NCBI RefSeq assembly: GCF_900107995.1
Contig: NZ_FNUM01000008.1
Span: forward strand, 62,001-126,000
Direction of reading: 5' to 3'
Length of the DNA stretch: 64,000 bases
Origin: Alcanivorax sp. DSM 26293
GTDB lineage: Bacteria > Pseudomonadota > Gammaproteobacteria > Pseudomonadales > Alcanivoracaceae
Part shown: positions 34,652-42,544 of the stretch, piece after piece
Layout: every line of letters starts with the position of its first letter
How positions within the stretch are numbered: position 1 is the first letter of the stretch
Made by a program: the position numbers and the translations under genes
The notes under the pieces: model-generated
Databases searched by the model: none
The model's input: the letters and a program-made list of their open reading frames with translations, nothing else
What the model was told of the DNA's origin: nothing

Positions 34652-36196
34652 TCAAACCCTGACTTCGGTCTGCACTTTTTTCGCGGCACGGCCCATCACA
34701 TCGATGATTTTTTCCCGTTCGCGTTTTTTCAGTTCGGCACTTTTCACGTGCAGGCTGAAGCCCTCCGCTTCAAAGTCCAGGTCCACCGTCTTGTCCTGTT
34801 TCAGGTCAGTGGCGGATCGGGCCAGCGTCTTGAGGATGGAGTTCTTGTCGAAATTGCGCACCCGCTGCACATCCAGATGAATGCCGAAGCCCTGGGTTTC
34901 AGCGGATACATAGCGGTTGCGGGCGCCGGCATCCTTCTTGGCCCCCATGGCTTCATACACCGGAATCGGCCGGTTGAATCCCTTGACCTGAATGTCGCCA
35001 ATATTGCGGCACTGAATACGGTCTTTCACCAGCTCCTGGGTGGCCTGGGAAATCAGTACACCACCGGGGCGACAGGCGGATTCCAGTCGGCTGGCCAGGT
35101 TCACGTCGGTACCCAGAATGGTGTAATCCATTCGCGAGTCGGTACCGAAGTTGCCCACTGTCACGTAGCCGGTATTGATACCAATGCGGATTTCCAGCTT
35201 GTGATCAATGCCCTCCCGCTTCCAGCGCTGACGCAGCAGTTTCATCTGCTCCTGCATTTCGATGGCCATCATGACACAGTGGAAGGCATCTTCCTGGGCA
35301 CCGGCGCTTTTGGGATCGCCAAAAAATACCATCACCGCGTCCCCGATAAACTTGTCGATGGTGCCGCCATGACGCAAAGCGATGCGGGTCATTTCACTGA
35401 GATAGGTATTGAGCATGCTGGTCAGGGTTTCCAGCGGCAGCTCCTCGGAAATGGCACTGAAGCCCTTGATGTCGGAAAAGAACACCGTCAGCCGTTTGCG
35501 GCGGGTTTCCAGCTTGGCATCACGCTTACCGGAAAACAGCGATCCCCACACCTGGGGCGGCAGATACTTGGCCAGTTTGCGCGACATATCCACCGCCTGC
35601 TTCTGCTGGCGGCGCACGGCATCCTGGGCTTGCTTCAGATAACGGGCCTGGAGATGCGCAAAGGCGGAAGATGCCCCCACATAGATCCCCAGGCCCAACA
35701 GGGAAATGACCGTCAGCAAGATCGGTGACTGCTCCACCGGCAAGGCGGGAAAACCCAGAATCCAGCCCATCACCAGCGCACCGATGGCCGTCATCAACAG
35801 GTTCAGTAGCCAGGGCTTCAGGCCACCACTGCTCACCGCATTGGCATGCACAATGATCAACAACACCATCGAGGGCACCAACGCGAAATGCAGCAGGGCA
35901 CAGACCACACCGATGATCATCGCATCGGCCTGCATCAAAAGTGTATGAACCGGCTTTTGCGGGCGATCCTGCCTTTCGGCCAGAAGCAGCAAGCCTTGGG
36001 CGGTCAAAGGATATACAAGCAACCCCGCCACCCCGAGCATGTAAATCTGTGGGTACAATTCCAGCTTGAGGCCGGCCATGAGAATCATGGCAGCCACCAG
36101 AAAAGCCAGTAAACGGATGTAATTGGCCTGACGCCGCGCCCGCTCCATGGGACCGATATGCAGTCGGCGGGCTTTCTTTTTGATTGAGCTTGGCAT
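34652..36196 (-). CDS. Class III adenylate/guanylate cyclase with MASE2 membrane domain
   Basis: 514-aa signalling enzyme. The N-terminal MASE2-type membrane domain (residues about 20-190) has five to six helices. A linker with KLAKYLPPQVWGSLFSG follows, then the cyclase homology domain: FFSDIKGFSAISEELP (first metal Asp), GGTIDKFIGDAVMVFFGDP (second Asp), and IRIGINTGYVTVGNFG. A C-terminal extension of about 90 residues is of unknown function. It should make a cyclic nucleotide at the inner membrane. No good ribosome site is visible before ATG 36196. Confidence 0.9.
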   Translation of the reverse strand: MPSSIKKKARRLHIGPMERARRQANYIRLLAFLVAAMILMAGLKLELYPQIYMLGVAGLLVYPLTAQGLLLLAERQDRPQKPVHTLLMQADAMIIGVVCALLHFALVPSMVLLIIVHANAVSSGGLKPWLLNLLMTAIGALVMGWILGFPALPVEQSPILLTVISLLGLGIYVGASSAFAHLQARYLKQAQDAVRRQQKQAVDMSRKLAKYLPPQVWGSLFSGKRDAKLETRRKRLTVFFSDIKGFSAISEELPLETLTSMLNTYLSEMTRIALRHGGTIDKFIGDAVMVFFGDPKSAGAQEDAFHCVMMAIEMQEQMKLLRQRWKREGIDHKLEIRIGINTGYVTVGNFGTDSRMDYTILGTDVNLASRLESACRPGGVLISQATQELVKDRIQCRNIGDIQVKGFNRPIPVYEAMGAKKDAGARNRYVSAETQGFGIHLDVQRVRNFDKNSILKTLARSATDLKQDKTVDLDFEAEGFSLHVKSAELKKREREKIIDVMGRAAKKVQTEVRV

Positions 36197-36342
36197 GTGA
36201 ACCGTTTCACGTGATTTGCGAGAAGCTTATCCGTTTCCCTTCTAAGAAAAAAGACTGGCATGATCAAAGGCAGACAGATAGCGGTGACTGGGACTTGTTA
36301 TCAAATCGGGCTACCATGGCGCCCCAGTACAAGGAGCCCTGA

Positions 36343-36900
36343 ATGGACACCATCACCGCCCTGACCACCCGTGTTTCCAGCCCCCGTCTGGACCAGCCAG
36401 GCCCCAGCGATGAGCAGCTCGACCTGTTGCTGCGCGCGGCTATCCGTGCACCGGACCATGGCCTGTTGCGTCCCTGGCGGTTTATCGTCCTGGAAGGCGA
36501 GCAACGGGAACGGCTGGGCGACATCATGGAAGCCCAACTCCTGGAGGAGCAGCCGGAGGCCGATACACGCAGCCGGGAAATTGCCCGCAGCAAGGCAATG
36601 CGTGCACCGACCATCATCGTGGCCGTGGCGGAGGTCACCGAGAACCACAAGATTCCCGTGTGGGAACAGGTGCTGGCCGTTGGCGCCGCCGTACAGAACA
36701 TGATGGTCGCCGCCTATGAACTGAACCTGGGCGCCATGTGGCGAACCGGTGCCATGGCCAACTCCGATCTGGCCAAGCGCATGCTGGGCTTTGCCCCCAA
36801 GGATCAGGTGGTGGCCTACCTGTATCTGGGCACCCCGCTGGGCAATCTGAAAAGCCTGCCGGATGAGTCACCCGCCGACTTCATCCGTACCCTGCCATGA
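36343..36900 (+). CDS. YdjA-like nitroreductase family protein
   Basis: 185-aa FMN-dependent oxidoreductase of the small nitroreductase group. Visible: LLRAAIRAPDHGLLRPWRFIVLEG (FMN-binding), AVGAAVQNMMVAAYELNLGAMWRTG, and VVAYLYLGTP near the end. AAGGAG precedes ATG 36343. It overlaps the next gene by ATGA (36897-36900). Substrate unknown. Confidence 0.88.
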   Translation: MDTITALTTRVSSPRLDQPGPSDEQLDLLLRAAIRAPDHGLLRPWRFIVLEGEQRERLGDIMEAQLLEEQPEADTRSREIARSKAMRAPTIIVAVAEVTENHKIPVWEQVLAVGAAVQNMMVAAYELNLGAMWRTGAMANSDLAKRMLGFAPKDQVVAYLYLGTPLGNLKSLPDESPADFIRTLP

Positions 36901-37340
36901 TGGATCTGGCCGCGCTGGGAGAACGGGTCCGCGACGCCATCCCCCTGACTCGTCATCTGGATTTCACCTTCGCCGATTTCGACGGTCTCTGCCTGGTCGT
37001 CACCGCACCCCTGGCACCCAACCACAATGACAAGGGCACCTTCTTTGCCGGCAGCCAGTCTGCCCTGCTCACTCTGGCCGGCTGGGGACTGACCACGCTG
37101 GCGGCCCAGCAGAGCGGTCACCCGGCCGACGTGGTGGCCGTGGAAACCTCGCTGGAATACAAATTACCGCTGGACGGTGATCTGCATATCGCCGCGACCA
37201 TCAGCGAAGAAGACCGGGATCGCTTCACCCAGCGTCTCAGCCGACGGGGCAAGGCCACGCTTCGCATTCATGCCACGGGCACTGCCTCCGACGGCCAGGT
37301 GGTTTGCCTGTATCAGGGCCTGTACCTGGCTAGAACCTGA
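36897..37340 (+). CDS. Thioesterase domain protein (YiiD C-terminal type)
   Basis: 147-aa hotdog-fold protein matching the thioesterase-like half of YiiD: PLAPNHNDKGTFFAGSQSALLTLAGWGL with the central helix, then VVAVETSLEYKLPLDGD and a C-terminal strand. Translationally coupled to the nitroreductase gene. Actual substrate unknown. Confidence 0.82.
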   Translation: MMDLAALGERVRDAIPLTRHLDFTFADFDGLCLVVTAPLAPNHNDKGTFFAGSQSALLTLAGWGLTTLAAQQSGHPADVVAVETSLEYKLPLDGDLHIAATISEEDRDRFTQRLSRRGKATLRIHATGTASDGQVVCLYQGLYLART

Positions 37341-37390
37341 ATCTCCCGCCCGGAACTGCTCAAACCCTGACCAACCAGGCAGTGAGGCGC

Positions 37391-37419
37391 TTGCCTCAGG
37401 CCCCACCCTCCGGTACTCT
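37391..37419 (+). promoter_or_regulatory. Promoter of tRNA-Ser
   Basis: TTGCCT, 17-base spacer, TACTCT, followed by the GC-rich discriminator ACGCGCCC typical of stringently controlled stable-RNA promoters. The -10 and discriminator closely match those of the tRNA-Glu/Gly promoter at 48378. Confidence 0.75.
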
Positions 37420-37468
37420 ACGCGCCCTCAAGAGTTGGCCAGATGGCTCTTGAGCACAATCAGTTCAA

Positions 37469-37556
37469 GGTGGGGTGTCCGAGTGGCCGAAGGAGCACGC
37501 CTGGAAAGTGTGTATACGGAAACGTATCGAGGGTTCGAATCCCTCCCCCACCGCCA
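37469..37556 (+). tRNA. tRNA-Ser (GGA)
   Basis: Acceptor GGTGGGG (37469-37475) pairs with CCCCACC (37546-37552); discriminator G and encoded CCA end at 37556. Anticodon GGA at 37503-37505; long variable arm TATACGGAAACGTAT; T arm GAGGGTTCGAATCCCTC. Its 3' end is the attachment site of the adjacent island. Confidence 0.97.
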
Positions 37557-37558
37557 AA
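37540..37558. repeat. attL (19-bp direct repeat, in tRNA-Ser 3' end)
   Basis: TCCCTCCCCCACCGCCAAA, identical to 42408-42426; flanking bases differ on both sides, so the repeat is exactly 19 bp. Confidence 0.9.
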
Positions 37559-37567
37559 AAAAGAAAG

Positions 37568-37599
37568 CCCTGTAATTTCAACGAGTTACAGGGTTTTTT
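37568..37599 (+). terminator. Rho-independent terminator brought by the island
   Basis: CCCTGTAA with TTACAGGG then six T, 12 bases after the tRNA. It replaces the native one, which now lies beyond attR. Confidence 0.9.
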
Positions 37600-37607
37600 C
37601 TTGGGCG

Positions 37608-37630
37608 TTTTGTAGCAAACTTTTGTAGCA
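37608..37630 (+). repeat. Two direct TTTTGTAGCA repeats near attL (candidate integrase arm sites)
   Basis: TTTTGTAGCA at 37608-37617 and 37621-37630, same orientation as three copies near attR. Confidence 0.6.
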
Positions 37631-37631
37631 T

Positions 37632-37985
37632 TTATTCAAAAATCAGGGCCACAAGCCCAAAGAACAAACCCAGAATCAAGTTTGCCACAACAAAATGCCC
37701 CCATATCGCAAAGGCACGATTCAAAAACTTGGGATCAACAACTCGTGTCGCAGCCCCTCCTCTTTTCTCAATCGCATCTAGACGATCTATAAGCCCTTTC
37801 ACAATAACGCCAAGCTCCGCAACAGCAGCATCCCTATCAAGCTTTTTCCAAACCCCATTAACTTCTTTGTATCCCCTAAGCAATAGCTCAAGACGTATCT
37901 CCGAGAGGAAATCAGAAGAATATTTCCCCCTCTCATCATTGATACTTTCTAGTAGTTCTTCATCCAGACTTTTCTCAATATCCAT
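37632..37985 (-). CDS. Small C-terminally membrane-anchored protein, unknown
   Basis: 117-aa protein: an acidic helical N-terminus (MDIEKSLDEELLESINDERGKYS), a possible coiled stretch VIVKGLIDRLDAIEKRG, and a C-terminal membrane helix (FVVANLILGLFFGLVALIF). I recognise no family. A weak site TTAGGGA precedes ATG 37985. First gene inside the island next to the tRNA, on the minus strand. Confidence 0.65.
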   Translation of the reverse strand: MDIEKSLDEELLESINDERGKYSSDFLSEIRLELLLRGYKEVNGVWKKLDRDAAVAELGVIVKGLIDRLDAIEKRGGAATRVVDPKFLNRAFAIWGHFVVANLILGLFFGLVALIFE

Positions 37986-38071
37986 AGTCTAATATCCCTA
38001 ACATAGACATTTGGCAAATGATTTGAATTATGGGACAGTGACTATAGCGTAATTTCAACCCGAGACAGACC

Positions 38072-38476
38072 GTGAAAACGACTATTGTAATTTTCTCATC
38101 GTCGCTAATTCTCCTTTCTGGGTGCGCAAGCAAACAAGATCCTTGCGCTGGGACAACAGGCCTCGACCGCCCAGCCTGCGGTGCTCTAGGTTTTCAGCCC
38201 AGTGACTGGGCCACCAAGAAACTATTCTACACCCCTTCCTCACCAACAAATGACTCTTATCACGACAGCAGCGAATACTGGAATAACCGAGACAAACTGA
38301 ACCAGATGAGATCTGACCAAGAAGAATACAATCGTCGCCAAAAAGAAATGGAGCAAGGCCTACAGCAACAAAGAAGAGAGACGGAGAAACTCCAGCGTAA
38401 TTATGAAAGAGAAATACAAGACATGAAAATCAGACAAGAATACGACACCGACCCTCGCTATCCTTCCTACTATTAA
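38072..38476 (+). CDS. Putative lipoprotein with coiled-coil tail, unknown
   Basis: 134-aa protein starting at GTG 38072. Lipoprotein signal (SSSLILLSGC), a short region with two Cys (CAGTTGLDRPACG), then a highly charged Gln/Glu/Arg-rich stretch (residues about 75-120) that should form a coiled coil, ending DPRYPSYY. No family recognised. Island cargo, divergent from the 37632 gene. Confidence 0.65.
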   Translation: MKTTIVIFSSSLILLSGCASKQDPCAGTTGLDRPACGALGFQPSDWATKKLFYTPSSPTNDSYHDSSEYWNNRDKLNQMRSDQEEYNRRQKEMEQGLQQQRRETEKLQRNYEREIQDMKIRQEYDTDPRYPSYY

Positions 38477-38608
38477 CCGAGCAGTCCCAGCAAAATTCTA
38501 TATATACCCTCTCTGTTCTCTCTTTCTAAACCCTGAAAGACGTTGGTTAGGTTAAAGACTATAACCCCAGATAATGCTACCACTCGGTTCCCTCGTGGGC
38601 GCGTTTTC

Positions 38609-38627
38609 GACTTTGCAGAGCAAAGTC
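38609..38627. other. Perfect stem-loop, candidate oriT core
   Basis: GACTTTGC-AGA-GCAAAGTC followed by CCCCCTAATAGCATCC. In mobilizable elements an inverted repeat of this size often precedes the nick site. It is in the 730-base non-coding stretch 38477-39208 of an island that carries a relaxase. Assignment is inference. Confidence 0.35.
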
Positions 38628-38954
38628 CCCCTAATAGCATCCACCCCATTTGGGTGTGCTTGGAGCACTTTTGAGTGTTTGCTCTCTCAGGGTGTCACCC
38701 CCGGCTTTGCGTCGCTTAGCAAGTCTTTAACCATCTGGTGAAGATAGTCTCTGCACTGTTACTTGCGTCCTTTTCCAGTGATTGACGTTAATTGACAGCA
38801 CCACCTGAACAATTCGCTCCAATGTGTAAGCCGAACTCTCCAGCTCGACAGGGACAGCCCCCAGTATACGCGGGTACGCAGACAACCCTTGTACCGCTAG
38901 AATAAAACTTATAGACAATCTCCCATCACATCTTGAATCCAAAAAATTGCCGGA

Positions 38955-39073
38955 TATAGTGAGAAAAAATTATTTTTTTGAAGGTTTGTTTTTGGCAGGA
39001 CTTGAAATACAAAAAATGAGTGATAATCTTTTTTGTATAGTGGTTGTCCTGTCAAGACTTTCTTCTCACTATA
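38955..39073. other. Nested inverted repeats, about 120 bases
   Basis: Three roughly concentric pairs: TATAGTGAGAA (38955-38965) with TTCTCACTATA (39063-39073); GGCAGGAC (38994-39001) with GTCCTGTC (39046-39053); ATACAAAAAA (39007-39016) with TTTTTTGTAT (39029-39038). No coding frame explains them. Could be an origin, a transfer site or a structured RNA. Confidence 0.6.
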
Positions 39074-39208
39074 CCAAGAGTCGCAAGTAAAACTAAGCGG
39101 CTCTTTTTTATTCCTACAAAAAAATGTTTTCATATTTTTTTGTTTTGTCAAATTATTTCGAATCAATTTCCGATAATTAATAAAAAAAGAGGCCGAAGCC
39201 TCTATTCC

Positions 39209-39619
39209 TTATTTTTCTACCATTTTTGTTTTGCAAACGTTGCCATAGTAATAATCGTACTGTGGTGAGGGACCAAAACCTGATTTTGTGAAGTTGGTGA
39301 TATATTTTTCATCACAATAAACATTGTAGTTTATGTCACTTCGCCTCTGCCATTTTTTAACAAGCCTGTACTTAATGTTGATTACTTCATATTCTGGCTG
39401 AGGCTGGACTGGCTCTGCCGGGCCTGAACTTCCAGATCCGCTATCCTTTGGCGGCACATTAAAAGAATCAACATCAATTCCTATCCTATGATTCATGTCC
39501 GGTTTGGAAAAATTCATTTCCATCATTTTATGTGGGTCGAAGTTCGAGCTGTCTTGCGGTTCTTGTGCTAAAGCTGGAAGAGATATTGATAAAAGTGAAA
39601 TGATGAGTAATTTTTTCAT
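39209..39619 (-). CDS. Small exported protein, unknown
   Basis: 136-aa protein with signal peptide (LLIISLLSISLPALA-QE), a Ser/Gly/Pro linker (residues about 58-75) and a basic C-terminal domain with two Cys (YNVYCDEKY, GNVCKTK) and many Tyr. No family recognised. It has no clear Shine-Dalgarno sequence; instead ATG 39619 sits in an AT-rich leader almost identical to that of the relaxase gene (AAAAA-YTATT-ATG-AAAAA). Confidence 0.65.
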   Translation of the reverse strand: MKKLLIISLLSISLPALAQEPQDSSNFDPHKMMEMNFSKPDMNHRIGIDVDSFNVPPKDSGSGSSGPAEPVQPQPEYEVINIKYRLVKKWQRRSDINYNVYCDEKYITNFTKSGFGPSPQYDYYYGNVCKTKMVEK

Positions 39620-39659
39620 AATAGTTTTTATTTAAAGCATACACCCAAAAAAACAAAAA

Positions 39660-40652
39660 TCAAAATCCGGGTGGCTTTAGCCTTGGTGCAAGACTATTAC
39701 GGCGGCGCTTTCTTTCTTCTTCGTCAGGAACTTCAAATCCAGCCCTTTCAAGATCCTGCTCAGTTTTTTCAATCCTGTTGAGGGTTGAGTTAATCCTTTT
39801 GTCATTTTCATCTTCGACGTATTTCAAGAGCCTTTTACATTGATCCACATAAGTATCAATTTTTGAAAGTAAATATTCGCTTGCCTCAGACAATTCTTCT
39901 TCTTTTTCTTCTATCTCTCGCTTTTTCAGCGACATCTCAAGTTTCAGCTCATTAAATCCAGATTTGTTGTATTTCTCCTTCCACAGTTGAGCAATCTTGA
40001 TTTCTTTCCTTGCTCTCTTTCTCGCTTTAATAATTGTTCTTTCTTCTTTTTCTGCCTGTTTCTTTCTGGCAAGCCATAGCGGTTCATCACGTCCTTGGCT
40101 CAATGCTTCATAATTTTTATTATCAACCTTCAAGACCTCTAGCATGTAGTCATTAAACGCCTGTTTTGACGCATATACGGACTTTTTTTGCGTCAACCCC
40201 TTGTGATACTTCCCTTCTACGATATTGCCGACAAGGACGTGAATATGGTTGTTTTTGCTCTTGGTAGGTTCTTCATGGAAAACAACCCCGGTCACATCCC
40301 AGAGTTTTTGCGGGTCAATCCCGTTTTCGTTGGCTATCGCCTTCACTGCCCTTGCCGCTATTCCTACCCACTGCTTTTGCGTAGGTTGTGGAATATCTTT
40401 CGGCAGTGCAAAAACGTAGCTTTGCGCGTAATTCGACACCCCTCCACCACTAAGCCCTGCTCTACGTCTCTCCGCTTGTCTCAGCGAATGCTCCGCGAGC
40501 ATGTTGCGCGTGGCTTGTCTGGGGTCTTTCAGTGGGTGGATGTTTGTTGCAGCGTGGGAGGGCTCGTTTGCGCTCAGGAGATAGCGTGTGTAGCGAATCA
40601 GACCTTGGTCTTTCTTCTTCACCGCCTTCACCTTCACCGTCCAATTTTTCAT
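39660..40652 (-). CDS. Putative HUH-type relaxase/mobilization protein
   Basis: 330-aa protein, ATG 40652 (MKNWTVKVKAV); the frame is open further upstream but without a better start. An N-terminal domain has TRYLLSANEPSHAATNI, NYAQSYVFALPKD and the segment KNNHIHVLVGNIVEGKY. Its H-I-H is the metal-binding HUH motif of rolling-circle and relaxase nucleases; candidate Tyr residues are around YIRYTRYL-like text (IRYTRYLL). The rest (residues about 190-330) is a charged coiled coil. It probably nicks DNA for transfer or replication of the island. The exact family is not recognised. Confidence 0.65.
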   Translation of the reverse strand: MKNWTVKVKAVKKKDQGLIRYTRYLLSANEPSHAATNIHPLKDPRQATRNMLAEHSLRQAERRRAGLSGGGVSNYAQSYVFALPKDIPQPTQKQWVGIAARAVKAIANENGIDPQKLWDVTGVVFHEEPTKSKNNHIHVLVGNIVEGKYHKGLTQKKSVYASKQAFNDYMLEVLKVDNKNYEALSQGRDEPLWLARKKQAEKEERTIIKARKRARKEIKIAQLWKEKYNKSGFNELKLEMSLKKREIEEKEEELSEASEYLLSKIDTYVDQCKRLLKYVEDENDKRINSTLNRIEKTEQDLERAGFEVPDEEERKRRRNSLAPRLKPPGF

Positions 40653-40653
40653 A

Positions 40654-40676
40654 ATAATTTTTATTTTAAAAATTAT
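40654..40676. other. Perfect AT palindrome at the relaxase start
   Basis: ATAATTTTTA-TTT-TAAAAATTAT, 10-bp arms, ending two bases before the relaxase ATG on the minus strand; may be an autoregulatory site or mRNA hairpin. The rest of the gap to 40836 shows nothing recognisable. Confidence 0.45.
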
Positions 40677-40835
40677 CATAAAAAATCGGACTTGCAACTT
40701 CGCCCATGGTTTCGCTTTACCCGCAGGATCGATCCACTTCGATTTCAAGATAGGGGCTTTACTCCGTAAACCAGCGCTCCGCTCCCTTCTTGCTCAGGTG
40801 CTTCGCCCCCGAGACCCCCAAAGTCAAAAGACAAA

Positions 40836-42269
40836 TCAAAGGATTTTCAGGGTCGATATTGCTTTGAGTTTTTGCCTTGGGCTTGGCCCTGCACTGTAAA
40901 CGTCAAACGTAATCGTTCCCGTCTCATGTCCAACGATTGAAGCAATCGTTAGCCCCGGAACATCGTTGTTTTGCAGGAAGGTGATAAAGGATTTTCTCAG
41001 GCTATGGAAAACATGATCCGGGCCATACCCCAGATCTCTTTTCAGTCTGCCGAATTGTTTGCTAAGGGAGTCAGATCGCTTTCCATACTTGTTTCTACAG
41101 GACGCAGAAATAAGAAATTCTCCATTGGCGTCTTTTGTTAGACGCCTCACCAGTGGCTTTAAGTCATTATGAACAGGAACAATTCTCTCTGCATTCTCAT
41201 TTTTCCCATTACTGATATAAAAACAATCCACCCCATCCTCTTCCACAATATCAGTAACTTTCAACTGACAAAGCTCTTCAATCCTTGCACCTGTATAGGC
41301 TCCAAGCATTATCAGATCCGCAAGGTTTTGGCGCTTATTCTGCGCCTTAGCTGATTCATAAAGTCTCTGAATATCAGCAACAGTAAAGGCTTTTCGCTCT
41401 TTCTTGCGAACGCCCCTAATTTCCTCAAAATCGTGCTTTTCAAATGGGTTAGCTTGGTTTTGGTGCTGCTGCTTAAAAGTCTTGTCTTTCTTGATTGCCC
41501 ACTTCCAGAAACTATTTCCAGCAAATAGCTGGTTTTTCTTTGTCTTGGTGGCGCAATTGAGAGTATCAAGATACGCCTCGATACTCTCATGGTTCAGTTC
41601 CCGTTGGTTCTCTTCAAGCCAAGCCTTGAGTTTTTTGAGCCTACTTAACTGCGTATCTACTGTTTTTGCTACTACGCCCCTGCGCCGTTGGTAATCCTCA
41701 AAAGCATCCAACCGGGTAACTGTTATCGGTGACTTTGCCCTGTAATGGCTTGGGTCTTTGAGAATCTGCCCCACTTCGGCAGGATCTATAGGGTTGATGG
41801 ATGCCACCACCTGCCCTTGCAGTAGCTCTGTTAGCTCTTTCTGAAAACCTACCCAATCAGCAATATCACCGCCTTGGTATTTCTGCACCAGCGGCAATAC
41901 AGCTTCATAGTCCAGCCCGAATGAATCCAGCTCCTTCACCAGCTCAAAACTGGCCTCATTCGCTTCTTTCGTCTTTCCGAGTGCAGAGAGCCGCACAGAT
42001 TCATTTAAGTACGTCTCAATAGCCTGAGAGGCCAAATATGCCCCCTCTCGCTGACTTTCTGCCCTGTCAGGGGCAAAACCCCTTGCCTCAGCTATTGCGT
42101 CCCGCCATGCGCTTAAAAACGGCAATTTCAGCCGTTGGGCTTCTTGCTTCGAGCCTGTTTTGAGACTTGCCGTATATTCTCGGCGGTTGAGGATTGGGCG
42201 AACGTCAGCAGGGACGGAGAGACGGACGTACCAGTTACCGCCCCTGAGGATGAGGTTATCGCTTGCCAT
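40836..42269 (-). CDS. Tyrosine-type site-specific recombinase (island integrase)
   Basis: 477-aa integrase. An N-terminal arm-binding-like domain begins LILRGGNWYVRLSVPADVRPIL. A core-binding SAM-like domain spans about residues 180-290, then the catalytic domain. Catalytic residues visible: Arg in GARIEELCQL, His-x-x-Arg in VFHSLRKSF, His in IVGHETG, and nucleophile Tyr in TFDVYSAG. It lies at the attR end and reads towards the tRNA. It should catalyse integration at and excision from the tRNA-Ser 3' end. Confidence 0.93.
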   Translation of the reverse strand: MASDNLILRGGNWYVRLSVPADVRPILNRREYTASLKTGSKQEAQRLKLPFLSAWRDAIAEARGFAPDRAESQREGAYLASQAIETYLNESVRLSALGKTKEANEASFELVKELDSFGLDYEAVLPLVQKYQGGDIADWVGFQKELTELLQGQVVASINPIDPAEVGQILKDPSHYRAKSPITVTRLDAFEDYQRRRGVVAKTVDTQLSRLKKLKAWLEENQRELNHESIEAYLDTLNCATKTKKNQLFAGNSFWKWAIKKDKTFKQQHQNQANPFEKHDFEEIRGVRKKERKAFTVADIQRLYESAKAQNKRQNLADLIMLGAYTGARIEELCQLKVTDIVEEDGVDCFYISNGKNENAERIVPVHNDLKPLVRRLTKDANGEFLISASCRNKYGKRSDSLSKQFGRLKRDLGYGPDHVFHSLRKSFITFLQNNDVPGLTIASIVGHETGTITFDVYSAGPSPRQKLKAISTLKIL

Positions 42270-42299
42270 AGCTGTTCAATTTTTAGCCAAATTTGGCAA

Positions 42300-42345
42300 A
42301 ATTGTAGCAGTGGTGAGACTCATTTTGTAGCAATAATTTGTAGCA
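42300..42345 (+). repeat. Three direct TTGTAGCA repeats near attR (candidate integrase arm sites)
   Basis: ATTGTAGCA (42301), TTTTGTAGCA (42323) and ATTTGTAGCA (42336), all in the same orientation as the two copies beside attL. Confidence 0.6.
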
Positions 42346-42407
42346 AAACCAATTTTAAACCATTGAAAACAAAGGAAAACAAAGGCTTAGCCCCCAAATA
42401 TGGAAAG

Positions 42408-42426
42408 TCCCTCCCCCACCGCCAAA
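42408..42426. repeat. attR (19-bp direct repeat)
   Basis: Second copy of TCCCTCCCCCACCGCCAAA. The island ends here. Confidence 0.9.
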
Positions 42427-42429
42427 TTT

Positions 42430-42458
42430 AAAAAAGCCCCGCACTGCGGGGCTTTTTT
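42430..42458. terminator. Native tRNA-Ser terminator displaced by the island
   Basis: GCCCCGC-ACT-GCGGGGC with A run before and T run after, three bases past attR. In an empty site it would directly follow the tRNA. Confidence 0.88.
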
Positions 42459-42465
42459 GTGGGCG

Positions 42466-42537
42466 CCATGAGGGAGTTGAACCCTCACAACGCCAGGCGA
42501 TATCTTTCCGCGAAACCGGTAAAGATGTAACGCCTTC
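42466..42537 (-). other. Structured non-coding segment with tRNA T-arm-like sequence
   Basis: On the minus strand a T-arm-like GAGGGTTCAACTCCCTC is enclosed by GGCG/CGCC. It is preceded by a second long hairpin closed by GGCG/CGCC (ATCTTT with AAAGAT inside) and followed by the terminator at 42430. No matching acceptor stem or anticodon arm is seen, so it is a possible tRNA remnant or small RNA rather than a tRNA. Confidence 0.35.
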
Positions 42538-42544
42538 CGCCATC

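Larger units (their letters stand above)
37540..42426. mobile_element. Integrated island in tRNA-Ser (about 4.9 kb)
   Basis: Bounded by the 19-bp direct repeat TCCCTCCCCCACCGCCAAA at 37540-37558 (inside the tRNA) and 42408-42426. Contents: own terminator next to the tRNA, a 117-aa membrane protein, a lipoprotein, about 730 non-coding bases with strong inverted repeats, a secreted protein, a putative HUH relaxase and a tyrosine integrase at the far end. It is clearly more AT-rich than its surroundings. Small size and a relaxase without visible transfer genes suggest a mobilizable, not self-transmissible, element. Confidence 0.9.

Noticed and set aside
38727-38942. 71-codon minus-strand frame in the island non-coding stretch
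   Set aside because: No ribosome site, no signal or domain, and it ends near structured DNA. Kept as non-coding.
42466-42537. Full tRNA gene
   Set aside because: Only the T arm matches; acceptor and anticodon arms cannot be built. Kept only as a possible remnant.
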